Notes under the pieces: model-generated
The model's input: only the letters and a program-made list of their open reading frames with translations
Databases searched by the model: none
Told to the model about the DNA's origin: nothing
Part shown: positions 17,661 to 26,886 of the stretch, in pieces
How the letters are laid out: every line of letters starts with the position of its first letter
Position numbering within the stretch: position 1 is the first letter of the stretch
Position numbers and translations under genes: made by a program
Assembly: GCA_036273455.1 (NCBI GenBank)
Contig: DASUHP010000101.1
Location: 1 to 64,000, forward strand
Source of the DNA: CAIYRG01 sp036273455
GTDB lineage: Bacteria > Pseudomonadota > Alphaproteobacteria > Micropepsales > Micropepsaceae
DNA: 64,000 nucleotides
Direction of reading: 5' to 3'

Positions 17661-19361
17661 TTAATGCGCGGCGGCTTCCCTGGCTGCGCTGTGGTAAATC
17701 GGCCATGCGCCGCCGGCCGCATCGTCCAATCCCGTCACCGGCTCGCCGAGGCGCAAACGGTACATCCACAAATTCGTCATTACCCGTTTGATATAGTCGC
17801 GGGTTTCGGCGAGCGGAATGGTTTCGATGAACAGCATGGGATCGGCGTTGGCGTCCTGCTGCGACTGCCATTTGGACAGGTTGCCTTCGCCGGCATTATA
17901 GGCGGCGGCGATGCTGAACAGATTGCCATTCTGCTTTTCGAGCAGGTCCTGCAGGTAATTCTGTCCCAGCGTCAAGTTATAGACCGGATCGTCCAGACGG
18001 TCCTTGTTGCGTCCCGCCAGCGACCGGTCATGGGTGATCGTTACCGCCGTTTGGGGCATGATCTGCATCACGCCTCGCGCTCCGGCTTTTGAGGTTGCCG
18101 CCGGCTGAAACCGGCTTTCCTGCTTGGCAAAGGCCAGGATCACCGCCTGGTCCACCGTGTAGCCGCCTTCGGGCTTATAGGGCGGGACCGGATAGAGGCT
18201 GGTTAAGCGTCGCTCCGGAGCAGCCATTTCGGCGGCCCGTAACTCCAGCGACGGTGCGCCGAGATCGCGCGCCAGCCCGGCAAAAGCGGGATCGAGATCG
18301 GATGAAATCTCGCCAAATGCGCGGGACAGTTCGGTTTCTATGAAATCAGTGCGGCCGATCTGCCACATCGCTACCGCCCGATGCGCGGCCCGATCCTGCA
18401 TCAGTTGCGCAAAGGAAACGGTATCCAGCGCCGGGTCGGCGAATTGCGCATTCATGTCGCGGCCAAGCACGCGCAACGCCAATAACCCGTAAAATGTGTC
18501 GGGTTCGGACGCCGCCCGCTGATATAATGTCACAACCCGAGCGGGGTCGCCGTTACGCATATGACTGCGCGCCGCCCAGAAGGCGGCCGCCGAATAGGTG
18601 CGCGGGACGCGGGAATTGTTCACGACGGTTTCGAAATGATCCGCCGCTGCGGCGTAATCGCCAAGACGGTACGATGCCAGTCCTGAGACCCAATGGCATT
18701 GCAGGGCGGTATTGCCATTTTTGGCAATCACGTCGCCACAAATTGAAAGCGCCTGCTTATCCTTCTGTTCACCAAGATAGGCCGTGCCGACAAAGGCGCC
18801 GAGCCGGTCGAAATCCGCTTCGGTCAGCCTCGTGTGAGTCGACGCGCGCTTCCACAGTGTTTCCGCGGCTTCGGGGCGGTCCTGCCGCGTCAGTGTCCTG
18901 AGTTGCGTTTCCAGCCGCCGGACCGCCTGACGCTCGGGATTGGTATCTTCGAAGGCCGAAGGCTCATTATCTACGCCGCGCCAATGGGCCCGGACGGGCG
19001 CCGGCACGGAAGTTCCTTTTGGCGCACGCCTCGCCGCCAGTTTGTAAATCTTGTCGGCACCGGACAGGTCCCCGTAATTATGCAGCCAGTTCTTCAGCTC
19101 GGCAAACCTGGCATGGTAATGAGCGCCAAGAAAACGCTCTTCGAGGACATAACCGACCAGGGACGTGTCGGACAGCTCTTTGACCAGCGCTTCGGATTTC
19201 GCGACCTGGCCCGATTTCTCCGCGGCAAAAATATCACGATAGGTGCTCACATCGGCCGGAGACAGCACCGTGAAGCTGGTGGTCACGTCGGCGGCGTAAG
19301 TTTGTGACAGTCCGGTTACGGACAATGCGGCGGAAAGCAGGAGCAGCGCGCGTTTTTTCAA
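17661..19361 (-). CDS. Soluble lytic murein transglycosylase
   Basis: A 566-residue Slt70-like enzyme that cleaves peptidoglycan to anhydromuropeptides. It has a signal peptide, a long alpha-helical superhelix with TPR-like pairs, and a C-terminal SLT domain with catalytic Glu in AFAKQESRFQP, GARGVMQIMPQTA and AYNAGEGNLSKW. Start choice: TTG at 19361 gives a clean signal peptide (MKKRALLLLSAAL) and has AAGGA seven bases upstream; a TTG at 19403 adds 14 residues. It precedes moaB with only 9 bp between them. Confidence 0.88.
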   Translation of the reverse strand: MKKRALLLLSAALSVTGLSQTYAADVTTSFTVLSPADVSTYRDIFAAEKSGQVAKSEALVKELSDTSLVGYVLEERFLGAHYHARFAELKNWLHNYGDLSGADKIYKLAARRAPKGTSVPAPVRAHWRGVDNEPSAFEDTNPERQAVRRLETQLRTLTRQDRPEAAETLWKRASTHTRLTEADFDRLGAFVGTAYLGEQKDKQALSICGDVIAKNGNTALQCHWVSGLASYRLGDYAAAADHFETVVNNSRVPRTYSAAAFWAARSHMRNGDPARVVTLYQRAASEPDTFYGLLALRVLGRDMNAQFADPALDTVSFAQLMQDRAAHRAVAMWQIGRTDFIETELSRAFGEISSDLDPAFAGLARDLGAPSLELRAAEMAAPERRLTSLYPVPPYKPEGGYTVDQAVILAFAKQESRFQPAATSKAGARGVMQIMPQTAVTITHDRSLAGRNKDRLDDPVYNLTLGQNYLQDLLEKQNGNLFSIAAAYNAGEGNLSKWQSQQDANADPMLFIETIPLAETRDYIKRVMTNLWMYRLRLGEPVTGLDDAAGGAWPIYHSAAREAAAH

Positions 19362-19411
19362 ATGGCGGTCCTTCTTTGTCGAGGCCGCAATGCTGCCTGA
19401 CAATCAACGGT

Positions 19412-20224
19412 TCATGCAAGCCCAAGGTTCTTGGCGCGCTGTGATATTGCTGTAAGGTCTTGCCACGCCAAGCGTTTTGCCGTTGGTTGCCGCAGCAGAT
19501 AGGCCGGGTGCAGCGTCAACATTACGGGAACTTCACGTCCACTCACATGACAGCGATAGGTCTCCCAGCGCCCACGATGGCGCAAAATTCCTTGCAAACC
19601 GGTTAAGTGCCGGACCGGTACGGCACCGAGCAATACCAGTAGCCTGGGATTTGCCAGTTCGATATGGCGATGCAGGAATGGCAGGCAGATGGCGGCTTCT
19701 TCGGGTGAAGGCTCGCGATTCCCCGGCGGCCGCCAATTTACGATGTTCGTGATGTAAACCTTCTGCCGGTCAAGGCCGATCGCCGCCAGCATGCGGTCGA
19801 GCAGCTGGCCGGCGCGGCCGACGAAAGGCACTCCCTGACGGTCTTCATCGGCGCCAGGGGCTTCGCCGACCAGCATGATGCCGCCGGCAGGATTGCCATC
19901 CGCGAAGACGAGATTGGTCGCGTTCCGCTTCAGCTCACAACCTTCGAACGCGGCCAAAGCCGCCTTGAGCTGTTCGAGGGTGTGGCACGCCGCGGCGATC
20001 ACGTCCGGGCTCGTGCCTGGCGTTTTGGTTTTGATTGGCGGCGCAACCCACGGTCGAGTGACTTGCGGTTTGGCAATCTGTGGTGTCGCCAGGGTCGCGG
20101 GGCTTTCCACCGGCGCGGGACCGATCAGGCGGTTGACCGCGACTTCGCCAATCGCCTCGTCTGCCCCGCATTCGACCAGCCACTGCAAGGCGGCGCGAGC
20201 TTTTTCTCGGGTCAGATCACTCAT
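19412..20224 (-). CDS. Uracil-DNA glycosylase superfamily protein (family 4-like)
   Basis: A 270-residue protein whose C-terminal 180 residues match family 4 uracil-DNA glycosylases, which remove uracil from DNA. Motif GEAPGADED (about 120-128) and HPAYLLR near the C terminus are present. Of the four cysteines that bind [4Fe-4S] in family 4, only Cys96 and Cys180 align; the others are Phe93 and Trp164. The first 80 residues are Pro/Ala-rich with no recognised fold. It is divergent from the ETF-QO gene across 45 bp. Activity without the cluster cannot be judged from sequence. Confidence 0.82.
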   Translation of the reverse strand: MSDLTREKARAALQWLVECGADEAIGEVAVNRLIGPAPVESPATLATPQIAKPQVTRPWVAPPIKTKTPGTSPDVIAAACHTLEQLKAALAAFEGCELKRNATNLVFADGNPAGGIMLVGEAPGADEDRQGVPFVGRAGQLLDRMLAAIGLDRQKVYITNIVNWRPPGNREPSPEEAAICLPFLHRHIELANPRLLVLLGAVPVRHLTGLQGILRHRGRWETYRCHVSGREVPVMLTLHPAYLLRQPTAKRLAWQDLTAISQRAKNLGLA

Positions 20225-20269
20225 TGGATTATGGTGTAGCCGACTACGGGAAAAATTCTAAACCGAGAG

Positions 20270-21916
20270 ATGAGCGCCAGCCGCGAAAGCATGGAATTTG
20301 ACGTCGTGATCGTCGGCGCCGGGCCCGCCGGCCTCGCGGCGGCGATCCGTCTGAAACAGTTGTCTCCCGACGCCGGCGTCTGCGTGATCGAAAAGGGAGC
20401 CGAAGTCGGCGCCCATATTCTTTCGGGCGCGGTGATCGATCCTTCCGGTCTTTCCGCCCTGATACCCGACTGGCGCGATAAAGGCGCTCCGCTGGACACC
20501 AAGGTCACGGATGACCGGTTCTACCTTCTCGGGCCGGCCGGGCGGCTGCGCATCCCGAATTTTCTGATGCCGCGGCTGATGAGCAATCACGGCAATTATA
20601 TTGCCAGTCTCGGTTTGCTGTGCCGCTGGTTGGCAAAGCAGGCCGAAGAGCTCGGTGTCGAAATCTATCCCGGCATTGCCGGCGCCGATATCGAATGGGA
20701 CAGCGGCGGCGCGATTGGGGGTGTCGTCACCGGTGACCTTGGCCTCAAGCGCAATGGGGAGCCGGGTCCGAACTACACGCCGGGCATGATTTTGCGCGGG
20801 AAATATACCCTGATCGCCGAAGGCGCCTGCGGTTCGCTGGCGAAGAAACTGATCGCGCATTTCGGCCTCGCCCAGGGATGTTCGCCTCAAACCTATGGCC
20901 TGGGTCTCAAGGAGCTGTGGGAATTGCCGCCGGAAAAACATCGGCCCGGTCTGGTCATGCACACAATGGGCTGGCCACTGGACAGCCATACCGGTGGTGG
21001 ATCGTTCATTTACCATTATGGTGCGAATCTCGCCGCCGTCGGATTTGTCGTCCATCTTGATTACAGCAATCCCTTCCTTTCTCCGTTCGAGGAATTCCAG
21101 CGCTTCAAGACTCATCCTTCTGTCCGGCCGATGCTGGTTGGCGGACGGCGCATTGCCTATGGCGCGCGCGCGATTACCGAAGGCGGATTGCAGGCGGTGC
21201 CGAAACTCGCGTTTCCGGGTGGTGCGCTGATCGGCTGTGCCGCAGGTTTCGTCAACGTCCCGCGGATCAAGGGAAGTCATAATGCAATCCTGACCGGAAT
21301 TTACGCTGCGGACGCGGCTTTTGAAGCGCTTCAGCAGAGCAGGGCGGGCGACATTCTCGATGCTTACGAGCAAAAGTGGCGCGCATCTCCGGTTTATCGC
21401 GAGTTGCGGCTGGTCCGGAATGTGAAACCACTATGGGCCCGCTGGGGCACTATGGCCGGAGTGCCGCTTGGCGCGCTCGACATGTGGTGCAATCAGTTGC
21501 TTGGCTTCAGCCCATTCGGAACATTGCCCGGTCATGGACCGGATTACGCGCATTTGCTTCCCGCCGCGAAGGCGCGGGTGATTCAGTATCCAAAGCCGGA
21601 TGAAAAAGTCAGTTTTGACCGATTGTCATCGGTTTTCCTGTCCGGCACGCGGCACGATGAAGACGAACCGGTTCACCTCAAATTGAATGATCCTGACCTA
21701 CCGGTCCGGGTGAATTTGCCTGTCTATGCCGAGCCGGCGCAACGCTACTGTCCGGCGGGAGTGTTCGAAGTGGTGACGGCAAACGGCACGCCGAGATTTG
21801 TCATAAATGCTGCGAATTGCGTGCATTGCAAAACCTGCGACATCAAGGATCCCGCGCAAAATATCGTCTGGGTTCCGCCGCAGGGAGGCGAAGGCCCGGC
21901 ATACGGCATGATGTGA
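20270..21916 (+). CDS. Electron transfer flavoprotein-ubiquinone oxidoreductase
   Basis: A 548-residue membrane-associated flavoprotein that passes electrons from ETF to ubiquinone, mainly from fatty-acid and amino-acid oxidation. An N-terminal FAD site (DVVIVGAGPAGLAAA) and a C-terminal [4Fe-4S] site (CVHCKTCDIKDPAQNI) are clear, and length is normal. ATG at 20270 is used; a second ATG seven codons later is also possible. The ETF genes themselves are not in the window. It is divergent from the UDG-like gene. Confidence 0.95.
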   Translation: MSASRESMEFDVVIVGAGPAGLAAAIRLKQLSPDAGVCVIEKGAEVGAHILSGAVIDPSGLSALIPDWRDKGAPLDTKVTDDRFYLLGPAGRLRIPNFLMPRLMSNHGNYIASLGLLCRWLAKQAEELGVEIYPGIAGADIEWDSGGAIGGVVTGDLGLKRNGEPGPNYTPGMILRGKYTLIAEGACGSLAKKLIAHFGLAQGCSPQTYGLGLKELWELPPEKHRPGLVMHTMGWPLDSHTGGGSFIYHYGANLAAVGFVVHLDYSNPFLSPFEEFQRFKTHPSVRPMLVGGRRIAYGARAITEGGLQAVPKLAFPGGALIGCAAGFVNVPRIKGSHNAILTGIYAADAAFEALQQSRAGDILDAYEQKWRASPVYRELRLVRNVKPLWARWGTMAGVPLGALDMWCNQLLGFSPFGTLPGHGPDYAHLLPAAKARVIQYPKPDEKVSFDRLSSVFLSGTRHDEDEPVHLKLNDPDLPVRVNLPVYAEPAQRYCPAGVFEVVTANGTPRFVINAANCVHCKTCDIKDPAQNIVWVPPQGGEGPAYGMM

Positions 21917-21968
21917 CGCCGTACGCAATTCCAGCTATCATCCCCCGGTCGAGAGGAAAGTCAGAACC

Positions 21969-23708
21969 GTGAAAATCAGAACAATATTGCTGTTGGCGGC
22001 AGGTGTGGGCGCACTGTCGCTGGCGGGGTGCAGCAGCACGGCGACGGTCGCAGATCTGGCGCCGCATCTCAGCGGTCCGCCGGCGTCGAACGCGCTGGCC
22101 GGCACATCCGCCTCACTCGCCGGGACATATCTCGCGGGCAATTTCGCTGCGGCAGAGGGCGACGTGAAGGCCGCCACGGAATTTTATTCCAATACGCTGA
22201 AAGACGCTCCCGATAACGCGGATATTCTCGAACGGACATTTCTGTTTGCAGCCGAGGGCGGCGAAATGGGTCGCGCGGCGGCATTGGCCAATCGGGTCAT
22301 CGCCATCGATCCCGAGAATCGGCCGGCACATCTTGTGCTGCAGGTCGGGGCACTGACCAAAAAGGATTATGCGGCTGCGATCAAGGATGCGACCGGTCCG
22401 GCCAATGGCTTGTTTGCCACGCTCACCAACAAGATCATGGAAGCCTGGGCCCGCGCCGGGATGAAAGATATCGATGGCGCGCTGGCGGCGCTGGACTCTT
22501 TGTCGAATCAGCGCGGGATCGATGGTTTGCGTCTGATGCACACAGCGCTGATCCTGGACTATGCGGGCAGGGACAAGGAAGCCGAAGACACCTACAACAA
22601 AGCGATTGCCGCGATGGGCACCGGACCAAGGGGCACGGAAGCCTATGGGCGCTTCCTGCTGCGCCACGGGCGCGTCAATGATGCGAAGGCCCTGTTCGAG
22701 CGCGCCAATCGCGAAAACCGGGGCAATCCTTTCGCGCAATGGGCGCTGAGTGACCTCAGCACGATGAAAAACCCGGCGCCGCTGATCTCTTCACCGGCGC
22801 AAGGCGTGGCGGAGGGGCTGTTCGGGATCGCGGCGTCGCTCAACGATCAACGCAGCACCGACGTTGCGATTCTCTATCTCAATCTGGCGCTTTATCTCCG
22901 TCCCGATTTCGACCTCGGCCGTGTGCTACTGGCCAGCCATTACGAGGCGATGGAGAAATACGCCATTGCCAATGCGATTTACGCCGGCATTGCACCGGCT
23001 TCGCCCTATTACGCGATGACGCAGGTCCAGGCGGCGATCAATGACGGCCGTGACGGCAAACCGCAGGACGGCATCGTTAAGTTGAAAGCCCTGTCCGCAA
23101 GTCAGCCGCAGGAGAGCGATGTCTGGACCGCATTGGGCGATCTCTTCCGCAGCTCGGACCAATATAAGGAAGCTGCGGCCGCCTATGACAAGGCAATTGC
23201 CGGAATACCTCCGGGCGACCGGAGGCTGACCGGGCTTTATTATGCGCGCGGTGTTTCGTTCGAGCACTCCGACCGGTGGCCGGATGCAGAGCGCGATTTT
23301 CAGGCCGCCCTGAAGATCAATCCCGACCGCGCCGATGTGCTGAATTATCTCGGCTTTAGCTGGATCGAAAAAGGTCAGCATCTCGATCAGGCGCTGCAGA
23401 TGCTGGAGAAGGCGCGGGCGCTCCGTCCAATGGATGGCTTCATTGCGGACAGTGTGGGTTGGGCCTATTTCCGGCTGGGGCGATTCCAGGACGCGGTTCA
23501 CACTCTGGAAGAGGCGGTGCAATTGGCGCCGGGCGCGGCCGACGTGAACGACCATCTCGGCGATGCCTATTGGCGCGTCGGGCGGAAGGTCGACGCCAGG
23601 TATCAGTGGAACCATGCGCTGGCGATGCAACCGGATGCCGGGGAAAAGCCGATACTCGAGCGCAAACTGCAATTCGGCCTCGACGCGGTTTCCGCTTCCG
23701 GGAAGTGA
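21969..23708 (+). CDS. TPR-repeat lipoprotein
   Basis: A 579-residue outer-membrane or periplasmic lipoprotein. The lipobox is LAGC at the end of a short signal (Cys at about residue 21). The remainder is tetratricopeptide repeats, clearest in the C-terminal third (for example ALKINPDRADVLNYLGFSWIEKG). GTG start at 21969 with GAGAGGAAAG upstream. TPR proteins hold complexes together; the partner is unknown. It starts 52 bp after ETF-QO and precedes ispE by 29 bp, so a common transcript is likely. Confidence 0.85.
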   Translation: MKIRTILLLAAGVGALSLAGCSSTATVADLAPHLSGPPASNALAGTSASLAGTYLAGNFAAAEGDVKAATEFYSNTLKDAPDNADILERTFLFAAEGGEMGRAAALANRVIAIDPENRPAHLVLQVGALTKKDYAAAIKDATGPANGLFATLTNKIMEAWARAGMKDIDGALAALDSLSNQRGIDGLRLMHTALILDYAGRDKEAEDTYNKAIAAMGTGPRGTEAYGRFLLRHGRVNDAKALFERANRENRGNPFAQWALSDLSTMKNPAPLISSPAQGVAEGLFGIAASLNDQRSTDVAILYLNLALYLRPDFDLGRVLLASHYEAMEKYAIANAIYAGIAPASPYYAMTQVQAAINDGRDGKPQDGIVKLKALSASQPQESDVWTALGDLFRSSDQYKEAAAAYDKAIAGIPPGDRRLTGLYYARGVSFEHSDRWPDAERDFQAALKINPDRADVLNYLGFSWIEKGQHLDQALQMLEKARALRPMDGFIADSVGWAYFRLGRFQDAVHTLEEAVQLAPGAADVNDHLGDAYWRVGRKVDARYQWNHALAMQPDAGEKPILERKLQFGLDAVSASGK

Positions 23709-23737
23709 TTTCCGAATCGGACAGCTATTCTGCCGCC

Positions 23738-24622
23738 ATGATTCGGGTAGCTGCACCGGCGAAGATCAATCTGTTCCTGCATGTCGGCGAGCGACGGCGG
23801 GATGGCTTTCATGAATTGCAAAGCCTGATCGGTTTCACCGAAACAGGCGACCAGCTCGAGATTTCACCGTCCGCCGAGCTGTCACTGACGGTGAACGGTC
23901 CATTTGCGCGGACGCTGCCCGCGACTGACGACAATCTCGTGCTCAAAGCTGCTCGCGTATTGGGGCGGCAAGCGCGCAGGAGCGCTGGCGCCGCGATTGC
24001 GCTGACCAAGAATTTGCCCGTCGCATCCGGAATCGGCGGCGGCTCGGCCGATGCCGCGGCAGCATTGCGGGGTCTCGACAGGTTGTGGGGTATCAATTCG
24101 TCCGAAGCACAACTGCTCACACTGGCAGCAAAACTCGGATCGGACGTTCCGGTCTGCCTGTTGTCAAGAACCTGCTGGGTGGAAGGCCGTGGCGAAATCC
24201 TGAGCCGGTTGCCGCCATTGCCGCGCATGCCGGCGGTTCTGGTGAATCCGGGCGTGGCGGTTTCGACTCCGGCAGTGTTCGGCATGCTGAATGCGCGCAG
24301 CGGCACCGGGCGCAGCAAACCGGCAAAGGCACTCGAGAGTCTGTGGGATGTGATCGGCTATCTGGATGATGCGGGAAACGACCTTGAAGCGCCGGCATGC
24401 CAATTGGCGCCCGTGATTCAGGAGGTGTTGAACGCGTTTGACCGGGAGCCGGGTTGTGCACTGTCCGCAATGTCGGGAAGCGGCGCCACCTGTTTTGCGC
24501 TGTTTCACGACGCTGATTTTGCCCGGGGTGCGGCGTCGAGAATTGCGCAGGATTATCCCGGCTGGTGGGTATCACTGACGCGCTTCGCCGGTCCCGAAAT
24601 CGGCAACCCGAACGAGGAATGA
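23738..24622 (+). CDS. ispE: 4-diphosphocytidyl-2-C-methyl-D-erythritol kinase
   Basis: A 294-residue GHMP-family kinase of the MEP isoprenoid pathway that phosphorylates CDP-ME. The N terminus AAPAKINLFLHV and the ATP-binding VASGIGGGSADAAAAL are the IspE signatures; a third GHMP motif (SAMSGSGATCFALF) is near the C terminus. The frame is open upstream inside the TPR gene, but the ATG at 23738 starts right at the conserved N terminus. A polyprenyl diphosphate synthase, which uses the pathway's product, is the convergent neighbour. Confidence 0.94.
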   Translation: MIRVAAPAKINLFLHVGERRRDGFHELQSLIGFTETGDQLEISPSAELSLTVNGPFARTLPATDDNLVLKAARVLGRQARRSAGAAIALTKNLPVASGIGGGSADAAAALRGLDRLWGINSSEAQLLTLAAKLGSDVPVCLLSRTCWVEGRGEILSRLPPLPRMPAVLVNPGVAVSTPAVFGMLNARSGTGRSKPAKALESLWDVIGYLDDAGNDLEAPACQLAPVIQEVLNAFDREPGCALSAMSGSGATCFALFHDADFARGAASRIAQDYPGWWVSLTRFAGPEIGNPNEE

Positions 24623-24707
24623 GCAACGAGAAGGGCGAGACTTTGAGATGTTTTCAGGCCGCCTGTTGACCGCGAGCAGACGAAGAGCCATCTCTCTCCT
24701 CGCTTCT

Positions 24708-25727
24708 CTAATAGACCCTGTCGACCACAAAATTGGCGACGTCGGCGAGCGCCGAACGAATTGGAGACTCCGGGCAAACCTCCAGCGCCTCGCGCGCGCC
24801 GCGTGCATAGGCGCGGGCGCGCTCGACAGTTTCGGCCAATGAGCCGCCACGCTCCAGAAGCTCGATCGCATGCGAAAGATCACCTTCTTCCTGGAAGCCG
24901 ACCTCAATCGTCTTGCGCCAGAAACGGCGCTCGTCGTCGCCGGCTCGCGCGAGCGAAAGTATGACGGGCAGCGTGACTTTCGCCTCGCGGAAATCATCCC
25001 CCACGGATTTTCCCATCACCGCCTGCCGCCCGGAATAGTCGAGTGCATCATCGACAAGCTGGAAGGCAATTCCCAGATTGTGACCGTAGTCGCGCATGGC
25101 TTCGGTCTGGCGCACAGCGGCGCCGCCGGCATGCGCACCCGCCTCGGCCGCAGCCGCGAATAATGCCGCGGTCTTGGCCGAAATCACGTTGAGATATTGC
25201 TCCTCGGTAATCGCAAGATTGCGCGACAGCCGCAGTTGCAGGACTTCGCCTTCAGCAATGACTGCCGCAGCGTTGGCGAGGATTGCGAGTACGATTGTCG
25301 ATCCAACTTCGACCATCAGCTGGAACGCCCGGCTGAACAGGAAATCGCCCACCAGGATACTGGGCTTGTTGCCCCAAAGCGTATTGGCCGCAGGACGTCC
25401 ACGCCGGAGCATGCTCTCGTCCACGACGTCATCGTGCAGCAAAGTAGCGGTGTGGATGAACTCGACCGCGGCCGCCAGCTTGATATGCCCGTCGCCCGAA
25501 CAATGGAATTGACGGGCGGAAGCAAGGGTGATCAGGGGACGAAGACGCTTGCCGCCGGAATCGACAAGGTGGCGCGCGAGATCAGGGATCAGCGCCGCTT
25601 CGCTGAGCATGCGCGAGTGAATCACCTTATCCACCGCGCCCAAATCATCGCCGGCCAGCAAAGCAAGCCGCTCCACCGGGTTTTCCGGCGGGCTTAATGG
25701 AGCGATCTCCCGCACAATGTTATCCAT
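24708..25727 (-). CDS. ispB: Long-chain polyprenyl diphosphate synthase
   Basis: A 339-residue trans-prenyltransferase that builds the ubiquinone side chain from isopentenyl diphosphate. The two Asp-rich motifs are LLHDDVVDE and QLVDDALDY, and the GGKRLRPL substrate-binding segment lies upstream of the first. Octaprenyl or decaprenyl length cannot be decided from sequence. The ATG at 25727 gives the usual length; the frame continues upstream across the divergent DUF2007 gene, where it is not credible. The ribosome-binding site is weak. Confidence 0.92.
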   Translation of the reverse strand: MDNIVREIAPLSPPENPVERLALLAGDDLGAVDKVIHSRMLSEAALIPDLARHLVDSGGKRLRPLITLASARQFHCSGDGHIKLAAAVEFIHTATLLHDDVVDESMLRRGRPAANTLWGNKPSILVGDFLFSRAFQLMVEVGSTIVLAILANAAAVIAEGEVLQLRLSRNLAITEEQYLNVISAKTAALFAAAAEAGAHAGGAAVRQTEAMRDYGHNLGIAFQLVDDALDYSGRQAVMGKSVGDDFREAKVTLPVILSLARAGDDERRFWRKTIEVGFQEEGDLSHAIELLERGGSLAETVERARAYARGAREALEVCPESPIRSALADVANFVVDRVY

Positions 25728-25823
25728 AGCGGCTTGCCGCCCCGAATTATTCGCGTCATTTAGAGAAAGCCGCCGATGCGGGTCAAGAAAACGTCGTAAA
25801 CTTGACCGCCGGGGCGGAGGTCC

Positions 25824-26045
25824 ATGAAAGAGCTCTTGCGCACCAACAACTTTGTTTACCTCTCCTACGCTCAGGCGGTTCTGCAGGACGCCGGCATCGA
25901 GAGTCTGGTGTTCGATAGCCATATGAGCGTGATGGAAGGCAGCCTCGGGGTGCTTCCGCGCCGCCTGATGGTCGCGGATTTCGATCTCACCAGGGCGAAA
26001 AGGCTGCTGGACGAGGCTGAGCCGCTCAAACCCGAGTGGACGTGA
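25824..26045 (+). CDS. DUF2007 small protein
   Basis: A 73-residue protein of the DUF2007 (putative signal-transducing) family: MKELLRTNNFVYLSYAQAVL with a hydrophobic core and a closing FDLTRAKRLLDEA helix. Function is unknown; the fold resembles PII-like regulators. GGAGG sits just before the ATG. Its stop overlaps the methyltransferase gene by ten bases, so the two are translationally coupled. It is divergent from ispB. Confidence 0.82.
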   Translation: MKELLRTNNFVYLSYAQAVLQDAGIESLVFDSHMSVMEGSLGVLPRRLMVADFDLTRAKRLLDEAEPLKPEWT

Positions 26046-26761
26046 TCGCCGATTGCACGGTTGATCGCTTTCTCGACGGGCGGATTGTTGCCGCGCAGCC
26101 AAAATCCGGGTTTCGCGCCGGTCACGATACGGTTCTTCTCGCCGCGGCGGTTCCTGCGGGGCGGAAGGTTCTCGAACTTGGTTCCGGCGTCGGCATCACC
26201 AGCCTTTGCTACGCACACCGCGTTCCGCAGGCCGAAGTTCAGGGGATAGAAATCGATCCAGAACTGGTGGCCATTGCGCGTGACAATGCCGCACGCAACG
26301 GCTTCACCGAACGGGTGAGATTCCTGGTGGGCGATGCTGCCGCGCTTCCCGAACCGGCAGTCAGATTCGATCAGGTCTTCTTCAATCCTCCGTTCCATCC
26401 CGCATTCGGCACGCCTTCGCCGGTCGGTACGCGAGATGAGGCGAAGCGCGATACCGGCACGGTCCTCACGCAGTTCGTGGCCGCGGCGCTTCGCAACGTT
26501 CAGCCGGGCGCGACAATTACCGCGATACTCCGTCGCGATCGTGTGGACGATCTGCTGGCCGCAGCGAATTGTTCGGCGGTGGTGTTTCCGTTGTATCCGC
26601 GCGTGGGCATCGAGCCAAAGCGGGCGATCGTACAAATCGCGGCGGGTGTTCCCGGGCCCGTGAACCACGCCGCGGGCTTGGTTCTGCACGAGAGCGGTGG
26701 CGGCCCTACGCCGGAAGCAGAGGCCATCCTGCGCGGCCGGCAGAAAATACGGATCATCTGA
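26036..26761 (+). CDS. TrmN6-like tRNA adenine methyltransferase
   Basis: A 241-residue class I SAM-dependent methyltransferase. The SAM-binding VLELGSGVGITS and the catalytic NPPF motif (FFNPPFHPA) are those of N6-adenine methylases of the TrmN6/YfiC type, which modify A37 of tRNA-Val. The start is GTG at 26036, inside the end of the DUF2007 gene. Substrate is inferred; protein or rRNA methylation is not excluded. The 125 bp that follow hold no gene. Confidence 0.8.
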   Translation: MDVIADCTVDRFLDGRIVAAQPKSGFRAGHDTVLLAAAVPAGRKVLELGSGVGITSLCYAHRVPQAEVQGIEIDPELVAIARDNAARNGFTERVRFLVGDAAALPEPAVRFDQVFFNPPFHPAFGTPSPVGTRDEAKRDTGTVLTQFVAAALRNVQPGATITAILRRDRVDDLLAAANCSAVVFPLYPRVGIEPKRAIVQIAAGVPGPVNHAAGLVLHESGGGPTPEAEAILRGRQKIRII

Positions 26762-26886
26762 GTCACCAGACAACTTTGCACCGATCATTGTAGGTCCTGA
26801 AAACGTGGCGATTCCGCCGAGTTGCGGCTGTGCTTGACCGCCGCGGCGGCTGACGGCTAGAGCAGGCCGAGTTTCCGAGAACCACC

